Shown: piece by piece, positions 15,508-25,467 of the stretch
Numbering within the stretch: position 1 is the first letter of the stretch
How the letters are laid out: each line of letters opens with the position of its first letter
NCBI GenBank assembly: GCA_016764435.1
Contig: JAESRX010000067.1
Coordinates: forward strand, 1 to 59,664
Origin: Flavobacteriaceae bacterium
GTDB taxonomy: Bacteria; Bacteroidota; Bacteroidia; Flavobacteriales; Flavobacteriaceae
DNA length: 59,664 bases
Direction of reading: 5' to 3'
The notes under the pieces: generated by a model
The model's database searches: none
Told to the model about the DNA's origin: nothing
The model's input: only the letters and a program-made list of their open reading frames with translations
Position numbers and translations under genes: made by a program

Positions 15508-17757
15508 ATGAAAAAAAGCACATTAGCTATCATTCTTATTGCACTTCACGGGATCGTTGTAGCGCAAGAGAATGTTTCTGTAACCTTGACCAATGCGTCA
15601 TCGTCTTCCACTATCCCATATGCGGATATTTACAATCAAACTTCTGGTTTTACTACGAGTAGCAATGAGAATGGTGTATTTCACATCAAAGGAGCCTTGG
15701 AGGATCCTATTAAAATCGCAAGTCTTGGATATATTTCCGAAGTCTTTTCTATCAAAGAATTAAAACAAAGAAAAATCATACGCTTGGTAGCAAGCAATGA
15801 ATACCTGAAAGAAATTACCATTTTAGCAAGTAAACGTCAGAATTTAGGAATTCAACATATAGATAAGTTGAGCTTAAAACTCCAACCTATTAACAATGCA
15901 CAAGACCTATTAAAAACAGTGAGTGGTTTATTCATTGCTCAGCATGCCGGAGGAGGAAAAGCAGAACAAATTTTCTTTCGTGGATTTGACAATGATCACG
16001 GAACTGATTTCGGGGTGTTTTTTGACGATATTCCTATTAATTTATCCAGCCATGCCCATGGACAGGGCTATGCTGATATGCATTTTATGATACCAGAAAT
16101 AATACAGGATGCCGATTACTATAAAGGACCGTATGAATTAAAAAACGGTAATTTCTCTGTTGCTGGTGCCGCTAGGTTTAAGACAAAAAACGAACTAGAA
16201 GGCAATACAATAAAACTAGAAATTGGTGATTTTGGCTTTAAAAGAGGGCTTTTAATGCTCGATTTAACACCTTCAAACCGTCTGTTTTCTAAGGATAATT
16301 TCGAAAGTGCATACTTCGCCTTGGAAGGGACTTCAAACGATAGCTATTTCGATGTAAGTCAGAAATTTAAGAAATGGAGTGGGGTGTTTAAATACAATGT
16401 AGAAATGGGACATAAAACCTCCTTATCTTTTATGACTTCTTATTTTACAAGTTCATGGGACGCATCTGGTCAAATTCCATTAAGAGCTGTAGACGCAGGA
16501 ATTATTCCTTGGTTTGGTGCTATAGACGCAACTGAAGGCGGAAAAACAGCACGTTTCAATGCCTCTGTAAAAATAGCAACGAACCTTGAAAATGAACAAG
16601 AATTAACCCAACAATTGTATTTTTCTAATAATAAATACAACCTGTTTTCTAACTTCACCTTTTTTCTCAACGATCCTGTAAATGGGGATATGATTGCTCA
16701 AAGTGAGCATAGAAATATTCTTGGATATACAGCAGCTTATGTCCGAAAAGACAGAATTAAAAGCACTAAAATAACCTCTACTTTTTCTGGAGGATTTCGT
16801 TCTGATTGGATCACCACAGGATTGAATACTGCCATCGCAAGAGAATCCTTAGAAAAAGTGAATAAAAATAAGTTACAAGAAACCAATTACTGGGCTTATT
16901 TTAAAGAGAATGTATTACTCTCACCAAATCTAGTGTTACAATTAGGAACACGATTAGACTATTTTAAATTCCGTTTGGAAGACCTATTAAATGCTCCGGT
17001 ATCTGGTACTCAAGACGCTTTTAGATGGAGTCCTAAAATGTCCGTTTTCTATAACCCAAGTAAAGATGTGCAACTATTTGTAAAAGGAGGGATTGGTTTT
17101 CATTCTAATTATACCCAAGCTGCCGTGGTAGATAAAAATATTCATGCGCTTCCAAAAGCAAGTGCGGTAGATGTCGGTGTCGAATTTAGATTGGGCGATA
17201 AAATAATTGCGACCGCCTCTGTTTGGGGGATAGAAAGTGCTTCTGAATATGTATTTATGGCCGATACTGGTGAGTATGAAAATATAGGAGCCTCTTTTAG
17301 AAAAGGAATCGACTTTTCTGCTAAAATAAATCCGATACCACAAGTGTGGTTTAACGTTGCTACAAACTGGAGCAAGGGTGTATTATTAGACAGTCCAAGT
17401 AGTGCGAATAGCATTCCTTCTGCACCAACATTTACAAGTACAGCTTCTGTAATTTATACCAATAAAAAGTATCAGACATCCCTTTATTTAGGAAGTCGTT
17501 TTATGGCAAAACGTCCTTTAATTGAAGACCGCTCTGTCATGGCAAAGTCTTATTTCTTATTGGATGGAAGTATCACTAAAGAATTCAACAAATTCAGTGT
17601 AGAAATAGCTGCACAAAACATATTAAATATTAAATGGAAAGAAGCCGTTTTTTACGATGCTTCTCAATTAAAGAATGAAGTCCTAGCGGTAGATGACATA
17701 CACTTTACCCCAGGAACACCCCGCTATATTAAACTTGCGGTAAGTTATAATTTTTAA
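15508..17757 (+). CDS. TonB-dependent outer-membrane receptor, riboswitch controlled
   Basis: A 749-residue outer-membrane receptor with a signal peptide (residues 1-19, ending VVAQ). A carboxypeptidase-like regulatory domain (about 22-100) is typical of Bacteroidota, then a plug domain (about 110-230; DLLKTVSGLFIAQHAGGGKAEQ then IFFRGFDND) and a beta-barrel ending in an aromatic residue (YIKLAVSYNF). It is the first gene behind the cobalamin riboswitch, so it probably imports a corrinoid or chelated cobalt. It is related to BtuB only at family level. The downstream gene begins 2 bp after its stop. Confidence 0.9.
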   Translation: MKKSTLAIILIALHGIVVAQENVSVTLTNASSSSTIPYADIYNQTSGFTTSSNENGVFHIKGALEDPIKIASLGYISEVFSIKELKQRKIIRLVASNEYLKEITILASKRQNLGIQHIDKLSLKLQPINNAQDLLKTVSGLFIAQHAGGGKAEQIFFRGFDNDHGTDFGVFFDDIPINLSSHAHGQGYADMHFMIPEIIQDADYYKGPYELKNGNFSVAGAARFKTKNELEGNTIKLEIGDFGFKRGLLMLDLTPSNRLFSKDNFESAYFALEGTSNDSYFDVSQKFKKWSGVFKYNVEMGHKTSLSFMTSYFTSSWDASGQIPLRAVDAGIIPWFGAIDATEGGKTARFNASVKIATNLENEQELTQQLYFSNNKYNLFSNFTFFLNDPVNGDMIAQSEHRNILGYTAAYVRKDRIKSTKITSTFSGGFRSDWITTGLNTAIARESLEKVNKNKLQETNYWAYFKENVLLSPNLVLQLGTRLDYFKFRLEDLLNAPVSGTQDAFRWSPKMSVFYNPSKDVQLFVKGGIGFHSNYTQAAVVDKNIHALPKASAVDVGVEFRLGDKIIATASVWGIESASEYVFMADTGEYENIGASFRKGIDFSAKINPIPQVWFNVATNWSKGVLLDSPSSANSIPSAPTFTSTASVIYTNKKYQTSLYLGSRFMAKRPLIEDRSVMAKSYFLLDGSITKEFNKFSVEIAAQNILNIKWKEAVFYDASQLKNEVLAVDDIHFTPGTPRYIKLAVSYNF

Positions 17758-17759
17758 GA

Positions 17760-19310
17760 ATGAATACGAATAAAAACATTGCCATCCTCGGACTTGGCTG
17801 GCTCGGTAAATCTCTCGCAACGGTCTTGTATAAAAACGGACACGTTGTGACAGGCTCTACCACGAGATTGGATCGGTTACAAGAACTTTCCAAATTGCCA
17901 TTTTCAGTGAATAGAATTAAGGTGTCTTCGGACATTGTGATCGGAGACTGGGAGTCCTTCATCCATCAAGTGGATTGTCTTATTATAAACATTCCCCCAA
18001 AAAGAATTCCTGGGATTGAACTGAGTTACCCAAGACAAATAGAACAAATCATCCAAAGAACACCTAAAAACATCAAGGTGATCTTTGTGAGTTCTACAGC
18101 AGTGTACGGCACTTCTAATAATCCGATTCAAGAGGATTTTATTGCGAAGCCTTCAAAAGCTTCAGGGATCGCCGTATTGGCCGCAGAGCAATATATTCAA
18201 TCTTCTTTCGGGAGCAATGCTACGATACTACGATTGGGGGGATTGATTGGTCCTGACAGACATCCAGGTAAATTTTTATCGGGAAAGAAAGTATTAAAAA
18301 ACCCCAATGCACAAGTCAATTTAATCCACAGAGAGGACGCCATAGGCTTGATTCAATCCATTCTTACACAAGATTGTTTTGGAGAAATTATTAATGGTTG
18401 CGCAAGTGAGCATCCTTATCGTAAAAACTATTACACTACAGCCTCACATGCTTTAGGCCTAGAAGCTCCTGTTTTTGAAGTAAACACTCCAGAAATAGCG
18501 CCTAAAATTATAGACAATCAAAAATCAAAAAAACTGTTAAACTTCCGCTATTCTTTTGATGATCCCTGTGGGATAGTTGCAAAGAAAAATGGTGGTAAAA
18601 TTGATATTATTGGGGCAGGTCCTGGAAATGTGAAATTACTTACGGTAAAAGCATTTGAAGCTGTACAGGAGGCCGATGTTTTATTGCACGATAATTTAAT
18701 AAGCCAAGAGATTTTAGACATCAACACACTGGCAGAACGTGTTTACGTGGGTAGAAAATATGGAGACGTAGAAAATCAAACGGACAGACAGGAAACGATT
18801 AATAAGTTGCTTGTTCAGTATTATCAGGAAGGTAAAAAAGTAGTACGAATTAAATCTGGTGACCCCTATATTTATGGGAGAGCAGGAGAAGAGGCACGTT
18901 ATTTAAAGGCCAGACAGACTCCTTTTAATGTAACTCCTGGAATCTCAGCAGCATTAGCGGCCGCTAACAGCTGTAATATTCCCATCACGGAGAGACATAA
19001 ATCAAATGCCGTTTTAATTTGCACAGCGCATACAGCGGATTATTCTTTTGAACAATTACAAGGTATCGGCGCCATGCTAAAAGCGGGGAACACCTTGGCT
19101 TTATACATGGGGCTTAAAAGTTTGGATAAACTAATCCCAATACTGATAGAAATTACCGGAGATCCAACCATTCCTATCAATGCAATTTCGAATGTTTCAA
19201 GAGAAAATGAAGTATTGTTAACAGGAACATTAGGGACGATTGAAAAAGCAGTAAAAGAAAAGAACTTAGCAATGCCGGTGGTATTTTTAATCGGTGTAAA
19301 ACCTATATAA
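17760..19310 (+). CDS. cobA: SDR-type Rossmann protein fused to uroporphyrinogen-III C-methyltransferase
   Basis: A 516-residue two-domain protein. Residues 1-275 are an NAD(P)-binding Rossmann domain like YeeZ-type SDRs (LGLGWLGKSLA at the start; VSSTAVYG near 115). Residues about 278-516 are a SUMT/CobA methyltransferase (GAGPGN near 285, VRIKSGDPYIYGRAGEEA, VTPGISAALAAA) that makes precorrin-2 from uroporphyrinogen III. The reading frame is continuous, so this is a real fusion. Usual fusions of SUMT are to Met8/CysG-type dehydrogenase or HemD. Whether the SDR part supplies the oxidation to sirohydrochlorin needed by the next gene product is an open inference. Confidence 0.9.
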   Translation: MNTNKNIAILGLGWLGKSLATVLYKNGHVVTGSTTRLDRLQELSKLPFSVNRIKVSSDIVIGDWESFIHQVDCLIINIPPKRIPGIELSYPRQIEQIIQRTPKNIKVIFVSSTAVYGTSNNPIQEDFIAKPSKASGIAVLAAEQYIQSSFGSNATILRLGGLIGPDRHPGKFLSGKKVLKNPNAQVNLIHREDAIGLIQSILTQDCFGEIINGCASEHPYRKNYYTTASHALGLEAPVFEVNTPEIAPKIIDNQKSKKLLNFRYSFDDPCGIVAKKNGGKIDIIGAGPGNVKLLTVKAFEAVQEADVLLHDNLISQEILDINTLAERVYVGRKYGDVENQTDRQETINKLLVQYYQEGKKVVRIKSGDPYIYGRAGEEARYLKARQTPFNVTPGISAALAAANSCNIPITERHKSNAVLICTAHTADYSFEQLQGIGAMLKAGNTLALYMGLKSLDKLIPILIEITGDPTIPINAISNVSRENEVLLTGTLGTIEKAVKEKNLAMPVVFLIGVKPI

Positions 19311-19314
19311 GAGA

Positions 19315-20247
19315 ATGAAGAAAGGAATATTATTATGTGGTCACGGAAGCAGAACTAAGACGGGAACGGATGCTTTTAAAAAAATGGTAACTATTTTAAA
19401 AAACAGGTATACAGACTATGAAGTAGATTATGGCTTTTTAGAATTTAACCATCCTTTATATGAAGCTGCCGTAGAGCGTATGTATCAAAAAGGAATACGT
19501 GATATTATTGCGCTTCCTGTTATTTTATTCGCGGGATCACATGCTAAAAATGATATTCCTTATGAGTTAAATACGATACAATCCTATTATCCGGATTTGA
19601 GAATTCGAATGGGAAAACACTTAGGCGTGAGCACGTATTTATTAGCATTGTCAAAACAATTAATTGAAGGAAAAGAACGTGAATTATCTCCGATACCTAG
19701 AAGGGAAACCTGTTTAGTAGTAGTAGGACGTGGAACCACAGATCCTGATGCCAATTCGGATGTACATAAATTATGTGCCATGATTAGCGAAGGAATGGGC
19801 TTTGGTTTTGCAACAGTCGGTTATAGTGGCATGGCGTATCCAAGTGTGCCAGAAACCTTAACCATGGTAGAAAAACTTGGTTTTAAAAGAACGATCGTTA
19901 TCCCATTCTTCTTTTTTACTGGAATATTATTGGAACGTATTTATGCGGCCGTATCGGAGTTTAATGCGGAGACAAGTAATGAATATCACTATACAAAACC
20001 GTTTGGATCTGACGAATTGGTCTTAAAAGCTTTTGACGAACGCTTGGAACAAGTACATCAAGGGACTGGGAATATGAATTGCCAATTGTGTAAATACAGA
20101 AAACAAGTCATTGGTTTTGAACAGGAAATTGGAAAAGATCAAATAGGACATCATTTAAACGTAAAAGGGATTCTATTTGAAGAAGATGATAAAGTGGGGA
20201 CTAAAAAAGGAATTATGAACAGTGTTAAAAACATATTGGGTATTTAG
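19315..20247 (+). CDS. cbiX: Sirohydrochlorin cobaltochelatase, long CbiX form
   Basis: Inserts cobalt into sirohydrochlorin, the early step of the anaerobic pathway. The 310 residues comprise two chelatase half-domains: CGHGSR (H10) at the start and VVGRGTTDPDANSDV near 140 in the second. The C-terminal tail has CQLCKYRKQ near 262, like the cysteine-containing tails of long CbiX proteins that may bind a metal or cluster. It lies 4 bp after the CobA fusion. Iron insertion for siroheme is the alternative, but the operon argues for cobalt. Confidence 0.92.
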   Translation: MKKGILLCGHGSRTKTGTDAFKKMVTILKNRYTDYEVDYGFLEFNHPLYEAAVERMYQKGIRDIIALPVILFAGSHAKNDIPYELNTIQSYYPDLRIRMGKHLGVSTYLLALSKQLIEGKERELSPIPRRETCLVVVGRGTTDPDANSDVHKLCAMISEGMGFGFATVGYSGMAYPSVPETLTMVEKLGFKRTIVIPFFFFTGILLERIYAAVSEFNAETSNEYHYTKPFGSDELVLKAFDERLEQVHQGTGNMNCQLCKYRKQVIGFEQEIGKDQIGHHLNVKGILFEEDDKVGTKKGIMNSVKNILGI

Positions 20248-20261
20248 TACCCAAGAACAGT

Positions 20262-20966
20262 ATGGAAAAAACAGGTAAAATATACGGTATTTCATTAGGA
20301 CCAGGCGATCCCGATTTGATTACCCTAAAAGGACTAAAAATATTGGAGAAAGTGGATAAAATCTATTTCCCAGGGTCTTTATATTCTGATGGAACTCAAC
20401 TGAGTTATGCTATGAGTATTCTCGCGCATTACAACTTAGATGAGACTAAAATGCAAGGCTTTTATTTAGAGATGGATCTGGAACGTGTACAAGCAAAAAA
20501 AGTGTACGAAACGACCTATCAACTTATAAAAAAGGATTATGAAAATGGATTGAGCATAGCCGTAGTTAGTGAAGGAGATCTCAATACTTATAGTTCATTT
20601 TCTTATATTTTAGAGAAGATACTTGCGGATAAACTAGCCGTTTCTTTAGTGCCAGGAATTACATCTTACGCCATGGGAGCCGCAGAGAATTTGGCCCCAT
20701 TATGTTTGCAAAACGATCGTTTACTAATCATTCCGAGAGTACAGACAGCAGCACAATTACAAGAAGCACTAGACCATTTTGATACCGTGGTTTTAATGAA
20801 AATAAAAACAGTAATTCCTGTTTTAGCAGCCGTATTGTCAAAAAAATCTTACCGTATTCATTACAGTGAAAAACTAGGAACAACAGCACAATTTACCACT
20901 TCCAATTGGGAGGATATAACAACTAGAGAAATTCCATATTTCTCATTAATGACCATACAAAAATGA
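20262..20966 (+). CDS. cobI: (Cobalt-)precorrin-2 C20-methyltransferase
   Basis: SAM-dependent methyltransferase of the tetrapyrrole family, 234 residues. The N-terminal glycine loop is GISLGPGDPDLITLKG (residues 9-24), with SEGDLNTYSSFSYI near 105 and VPGITSYAMGAA near 130. It matches CobI/CbiL, which methylates C20 of precorrin-2. It follows CbiX by 14 bp and overlaps the next gene by 4 bp, in pathway order. Confidence 0.93.
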   Translation: MEKTGKIYGISLGPGDPDLITLKGLKILEKVDKIYFPGSLYSDGTQLSYAMSILAHYNLDETKMQGFYLEMDLERVQAKKVYETTYQLIKKDYENGLSIAVVSEGDLNTYSSFSYILEKILADKLAVSLVPGITSYAMGAAENLAPLCLQNDRLLIIPRVQTAAQLQEALDHFDTVVLMKIKTVIPVLAAVLSKKSYRIHYSEKLGTTAQFTTSNWEDITTREIPYFSLMTIQK

Positions 20967-22339
20967 AAATTACAGTAGCGGGCTTAGGTCCTGGAGATAA
21001 AAATTATATGTTGCCAATCGTGAAAGCAGCATTGGCAGTAGCGGATGTAGTGATCGGATACGATTATTATTTTCAGTTTGGAAAAGAATTTTTTAAAGCA
21101 GATGCAGAATTAATAGCCATGCCTTTAGGGATGGAGGAAGCGCGTGCCGCCAAAGCCATTGAAAAGGCAAAGGAGGGCAAGCACGTAGTGGTTATTGGTT
21201 CTGGTGATGCCAGTATTTATTCTATGGCAGCCATTGTCTATGAAATGGTTGCAAAACGTGATTTAAAAGAGTTAGAATTAGAAACCTTGCCTGGTGTTTC
21301 TGCCTTTTTAGCTTCAGGTAGTAAACTAGGAGCTCCTTTAGGTCATGATTTTTGTTGTATTTCATTGTCAGATCTAATGACCCCTTGGAATGTGATTGAA
21401 AAACGGATCAAAGCCGCAGCTATGGGGGATTTTGTAACGAGTTTATACAATCCAAAAAGTATTAAAAGACATTGGCAATTAGGGAGCTTAAAAAAGATAT
21501 TCCTTACGGAACGTGATCCTAAAACTCCAGTAGCTATAGTTAAACAAGTAACCAGACCGGACGAACATATAAAAATTACCACCTTAGGGGAATTTGACCC
21601 AGAGGATGTAGATATGTTTAGTTTAGTAATGATAGGGAACTCTCAAACCTTCCAATTTAAAAACTTTTTAGTGACGCCTCGTGGATACCTAAACAGAAAA
21701 CCACATACAGGAAAAGAAATTCAGCAAGAGAGCTTTCGCATTGTAACAGAACACATGCGTGATTTAAACTACGCCATTAATGATAAATGGGCCATGACAC
21801 GTGTGATTCATACCACAGGAGTTCTAGAGGACCATACTCATTATAAAGCGACAAAGAATGCCATTCAAAATCTTAGTGAGTATCTTAAAAAAGGAGGCGA
21901 AGTAATTAGTGATGTTACCATGGTAAAAGCGGGAATTACACGTGCCTTTTCAGAAAAATATGGAAATCAAATTCATTGTTTTTTAAATGATGATGATGTG
22001 ACCCAAATGGCCATTGATAAAAACATAACACGTTCTCAAGCAGGAATTCGTAAAGCCATGGAGCTGTATCCAAATGCCTTGTATGTGATTGGAAATGCAC
22101 CCACAGCATTGATAGAAATTACTGAAAATTTACGCCTCAATACCGATTTTAATCCTGTTGGAGTAATAGGAGCTCCTGTTGGTTTTGTAAATGTGATTGA
22201 ATCGAAAGAACAATTAGCGCAAGTAACACGTACCGACTGGGTTATTATCGAAGGAAACAAAGGAGGTAGTAATGTGGCCGCAGCCATTGTAAATGCAGCG
22301 TTTACATTAGAGGAAGCAACAGAATACATGCTTAAATAG
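20963..22339 (+). CDS. cobJ: Fused precorrin-3B C17-methyltransferase and precorrin-8X methylmutase
   Basis: A 458-residue bifunctional protein. Residues 1-235 are the CobJ/CbiH methyltransferase for ring contraction (GLGPGD at 7-12, GSGDASIYSMA near 78, LPGVSAFLASG near 110, TSLYNPKS near 155). Residues about 255-458 are CbiC/CobH, the methylmutase moving the C11 methyl to C12, with its conserved His in RVIHTTG (about 279) and GNAPTAL near 375. Fusions of these two occur in Bacteroidota. It overlaps cobI by 4 bp. Confidence 0.93.
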   Translation: MKITVAGLGPGDKNYMLPIVKAALAVADVVIGYDYYFQFGKEFFKADAELIAMPLGMEEARAAKAIEKAKEGKHVVVIGSGDASIYSMAAIVYEMVAKRDLKELELETLPGVSAFLASGSKLGAPLGHDFCCISLSDLMTPWNVIEKRIKAAAMGDFVTSLYNPKSIKRHWQLGSLKKIFLTERDPKTPVAIVKQVTRPDEHIKITTLGEFDPEDVDMFSLVMIGNSQTFQFKNFLVTPRGYLNRKPHTGKEIQQESFRIVTEHMRDLNYAINDKWAMTRVIHTTGVLEDHTHYKATKNAIQNLSEYLKKGGEVISDVTMVKAGITRAFSEKYGNQIHCFLNDDDVTQMAIDKNITRSQAGIRKAMELYPNALYVIGNAPTALIEITENLRLNTDFNPVGVIGAPVGFVNVIESKEQLAQVTRTDWVIIEGNKGGSNVAAAIVNAAFTLEEATEYMLK

Positions 22340-22351
22340 AACAGAACGGTC

Positions 22352-23539
22352 ATGGAAAAAACGGATTTTATTATTGTTGGAATAGGAAATCATAGCACTC
22401 CTCAACTCACGGAGGAAGTACGGGCATTGATACACGTAAATAAGGTCTTCTCTGGAGGGAAAAGACACTATACATTGATCAAACATTTGTTACCCATAAA
22501 ACATACTTGGGTGGAAATTTCTGGCAGAATGGATGTGGTATTAGAGGCGTATAGTCAATATGATACCTGTATTTTGATTTTTGCCTCTGGCGATCCATTT
22601 TTCTATGGATTTGGGAATACTTTAAAGGCGTTTCTTCCAGTCGCGAATATCCGTTCCTTTCCATATTTTAATAGTGTGCAGCGTTTGTGTCAAAGAACAA
22701 TGACTAATTATAGTGAATTGCATACGGTATCCGTACACGGAAGACCTTGGGCTCCATTAGATGTAGCACTGCTAAAGGATGAACCATTAATTGGAGTATT
22801 GACAGATGGAAAGAAAACTCCCGCTGTCATTGCTAAACGCATGTTACAATATGGTTTTTCTAATTATAAAATGATTGTAGGCGAGGAATTAGATGGGGAA
22901 TTAGAACAAATTTCTAGGCTTGAACTTTCGGAGTGTACGGAGCTCATGCACCAAGCATTGAACTGTGTATTACTCGTACGTAAATCACCTAAAAACACCA
23001 CATTTGGACTGCCTGATGATCAATTTATTGGATTGCCTAACCGTCGTAAAATGATTACCAAATTACCGATAAGACATAGTACCATACATGCCTTAGACCT
23101 GAGAAACGCTATTAGTTTCTGGGATATCGGCGCCTGCACAGGGTCTGTAGCCATCGAGGCGAAAAGGCATTATCCACATTTATCCATCACTGCCTTTGAA
23201 ATAAGAAAGGAATGTGGAGCGATCATACAGCAAAATAAAGAGCATTTTTCTACCCCTGGTATCGAAGTGGTAATTGATGACTTTTTCAACTTGAATTTAA
23301 TGAACTACCCCATGCCTAATGTTGTTTTTATTGGGGGCCACGGGAACCGTCTGGAGGAAATGATTTTAAAAATTCATGGACTGAATCCAAACGTTCGCTT
23401 TGTGACCAATGCTGTGAAAGCAACAAGCTCGGAGACTTTTATACAAACATTAAAAAAACTTGATTATCAATTGAAAACACTGACTATTCAAGTAGATGAT
23501 CATAATAAAATAGCCATTCACTCCGCCGTGAATAAATAA
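22352..23539 (+). CDS. cobL: Precorrin-6Y C5,15-methyltransferase (decarboxylating), CbiE-CbiT fusion
   Basis: A 395-residue fusion. The N-terminal half is CbiE (GIGNHSTPQLTEEV at the start, FASGDPFFYGFGNTL near 80). The C-terminal half is CbiT (WDIGACTGSVAIEAKRHYP near 254, a SAM-binding loop). It methylates C5 and C15 and decarboxylates the acetate on ring C. It sits 12 bp after the CobJ-CbiC fusion. A 64-bp gap follows with no visible signal. Confidence 0.93.
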   Translation: MEKTDFIIVGIGNHSTPQLTEEVRALIHVNKVFSGGKRHYTLIKHLLPIKHTWVEISGRMDVVLEAYSQYDTCILIFASGDPFFYGFGNTLKAFLPVANIRSFPYFNSVQRLCQRTMTNYSELHTVSVHGRPWAPLDVALLKDEPLIGVLTDGKKTPAVIAKRMLQYGFSNYKMIVGEELDGELEQISRLELSECTELMHQALNCVLLVRKSPKNTTFGLPDDQFIGLPNRRKMITKLPIRHSTIHALDLRNAISFWDIGACTGSVAIEAKRHYPHLSITAFEIRKECGAIIQQNKEHFSTPGIEVVIDDFFNLNLMNYPMPNVVFIGGHGNRLEEMILKIHGLNPNVRFVTNAVKATSSETFIQTLKKLDYQLKTLTIQVDDHNKIAIHSAVNK

Positions 23540-23603
23540 TTTAAAAATATAGTTTTCTATAAACATCATTTGAATATAGAAGGTAAAAAACATAGTAGAT
23601 AAG

Positions 23604-25445
23604 ATGAAAAAAATAAGCATCATTGCCATTACTGATATAGGCATAGAACAGGCATTAATTTTACAAAAACAATTTCCAAAATCTTTGGTGATTACGACCA
23701 GAAAAACAACAGAGGAAAGTGTTTCTGTAGTGGCCTCAATTTCTGAATATATAAACGCAAATTTCGCTAAATTAGATGGGATTTGCTTTGTAAGTGCCTT
23801 GGGAATTTGCGTACGCACCATTGCACCTTCTCTAAACGATAAAATAAAGGATCCTGCAGTTATTTGCGTGGATGAATTGGGACTGCATGTACAATCCGTA
23901 GTGAGTGGACATCTGGGTGGTGCTAATGATTTCGCTTGTAAAGTGGCGCAATTATTAGGAGGAACTCCTATTATTTCTACGGCAAGTGATGTGCAAGATA
24001 TTTGGGCATTGGATACCTTAGCGGCTAAATTCGACTGGACCGTTGAAAGCAACGTTTCTATGAACCAGCTGATCGCCTTGTTTGTTAATAAAAAACCGAC
24101 CGCATTATTATTAGATATCAAGGATAAAGGAACGGTGTATTTGGAAAAAACACTGCCTAGTTTTGTAAACGTATTTTACAATGCCAAGGAAATTAACGAA
24201 GAGGATGTAGACCTAATCATCGCCATTACCTATAAAAAGCATGTCTTTAAAACAACCACATTAAATTATGTGCCTAAAGTTTTAACCGTAGGTTCTGGTT
24301 GTTCTAAAAAAATAGATGATCAAATTTTCGATGCCGCATTTAAGACTGCATTCGAAGCTAAAAATTTCTTCTTTAGTGCCATTCAACAATTTGGTTCTAT
24401 TGATATAAAAGGACAACAATCCGCTTATCTAACATGGAGTGCTACGCACAATATACCTTTCCATACCTTTACTAGTGAAGCCATTGATGGTGTAACTGTT
24501 CCAAACCCAAGCTTGGTAGTACAAGAAAAAATAGGGGTAGACGGTGTTTCCGAATCTACGGCAATGCTCATGGCTAACAGCACTACTTTATTGGTAGAAA
24601 AACAAAAAATAATCTTAGAAAACGAGGAACGTTTTACATTCGCAGTAGCATTAGATAGCACTGTGGAACGCAAAGCACAAATAGCAATTATAGGTGCAGG
24701 TCCTGGTGATGAGGAATTGATTACTGTCAAAGGAAAACAATACTTAGAAGAAGCAGATTGTGTACTCTATGCTGGAAGTTTGATTCCTGAAGAAATGACC
24801 AACTGGTGTAAAAAAGGAGCCGTAGTTCGTAATTCTGCAAGTATGACTTTGGAGGAACAGGTAGCCTTAATGCAAGAGCATTATCTAAAAGGGAATGCTA
24901 TCGTGCGTTTACAATGTGGAGATCCTTCTATATATGGAGCTATTCAAGAGCAAATGACCATTTTTGATGAATTGGGGATGGATTATTTTATCGTACCTGG
25001 AATTTCATCATTTAGCGCGGCCGCGGCAGCCTTAAAATCAGAATTTACCATTCCTGAAGTAGTACAATCCATCATTTTGACGCGTGGGGAAGGAAAAACA
25101 CCTTTACCTGCAACTGAAAAATTAGTGGAAATGGCAAAGCATAAAGCCACGATGTGTCTGTTTTTAAGTGTTGGAATTGCTAAAAAAGTGCAAAACCAAT
25201 TGCTAGAACATTACGATCCGAATACTCCGGTAGCAGTGATGTACAGATTGACTTGGAAAGATGAAGAGATTTACCAAGGAACCTTGGAAAACTTAGCGCA
25301 AATAGTAAAAGACAGTAAGAAAACTAGAACCGTCTTAATTATTGTAGGAGAAGCTATTGGAGCCAGAAAAAACAGGTCTCAATTATACAGTCCTGAATGG
25401 AAACATATTTTCAGAACCAATAAGAAATTTGTTTTAAGCGAATAA
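23604..25445 (+). CDS. cbiG: Fused CbiG hydrolase and precorrin-4 C11-methyltransferase
   Basis: A 613-residue fusion. Residues 1-340 are CbiG, which opens the lactone of cobalt-precorrin-5A: FVSALGICVRTIAP near 62, DELGLHVQSVVSGHLGGAND near 92 and VGSGCSKKI near 232. Residues about 355-613 are CobM/CbiF (IGAGPGDEELITVKG near 358, YAGSLIPEEM, RLQCGDPSIYGAI, VPGISSFSAAAAAL). CbiG is a mark of the anaerobic (early cobalt) route; the oxygen-dependent enzymes CobG and CobZ are absent from the locus. Confidence 0.93.
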   Translation: MKKISIIAITDIGIEQALILQKQFPKSLVITTRKTTEESVSVVASISEYINANFAKLDGICFVSALGICVRTIAPSLNDKIKDPAVICVDELGLHVQSVVSGHLGGANDFACKVAQLLGGTPIISTASDVQDIWALDTLAAKFDWTVESNVSMNQLIALFVNKKPTALLLDIKDKGTVYLEKTLPSFVNVFYNAKEINEEDVDLIIAITYKKHVFKTTTLNYVPKVLTVGSGCSKKIDDQIFDAAFKTAFEAKNFFFSAIQQFGSIDIKGQQSAYLTWSATHNIPFHTFTSEAIDGVTVPNPSLVVQEKIGVDGVSESTAMLMANSTTLLVEKQKIILENEERFTFAVALDSTVERKAQIAIIGAGPGDEELITVKGKQYLEEADCVLYAGSLIPEEMTNWCKKGAVVRNSASMTLEEQVALMQEHYLKGNAIVRLQCGDPSIYGAIQEQMTIFDELGMDYFIVPGISSFSAAAAALKSEFTIPEVVQSIILTRGEGKTPLPATEKLVEMAKHKATMCLFLSVGIAKKVQNQLLEHYDPNTPVAVMYRLTWKDEEIYQGTLENLAQIVKDSKKTRTVLIIVGEAIGARKNRSQLYSPEWKHIFRTNKKFVLSE

Positions 25446-25467
25446 AAAAGCTGTAATTGGAATTATT

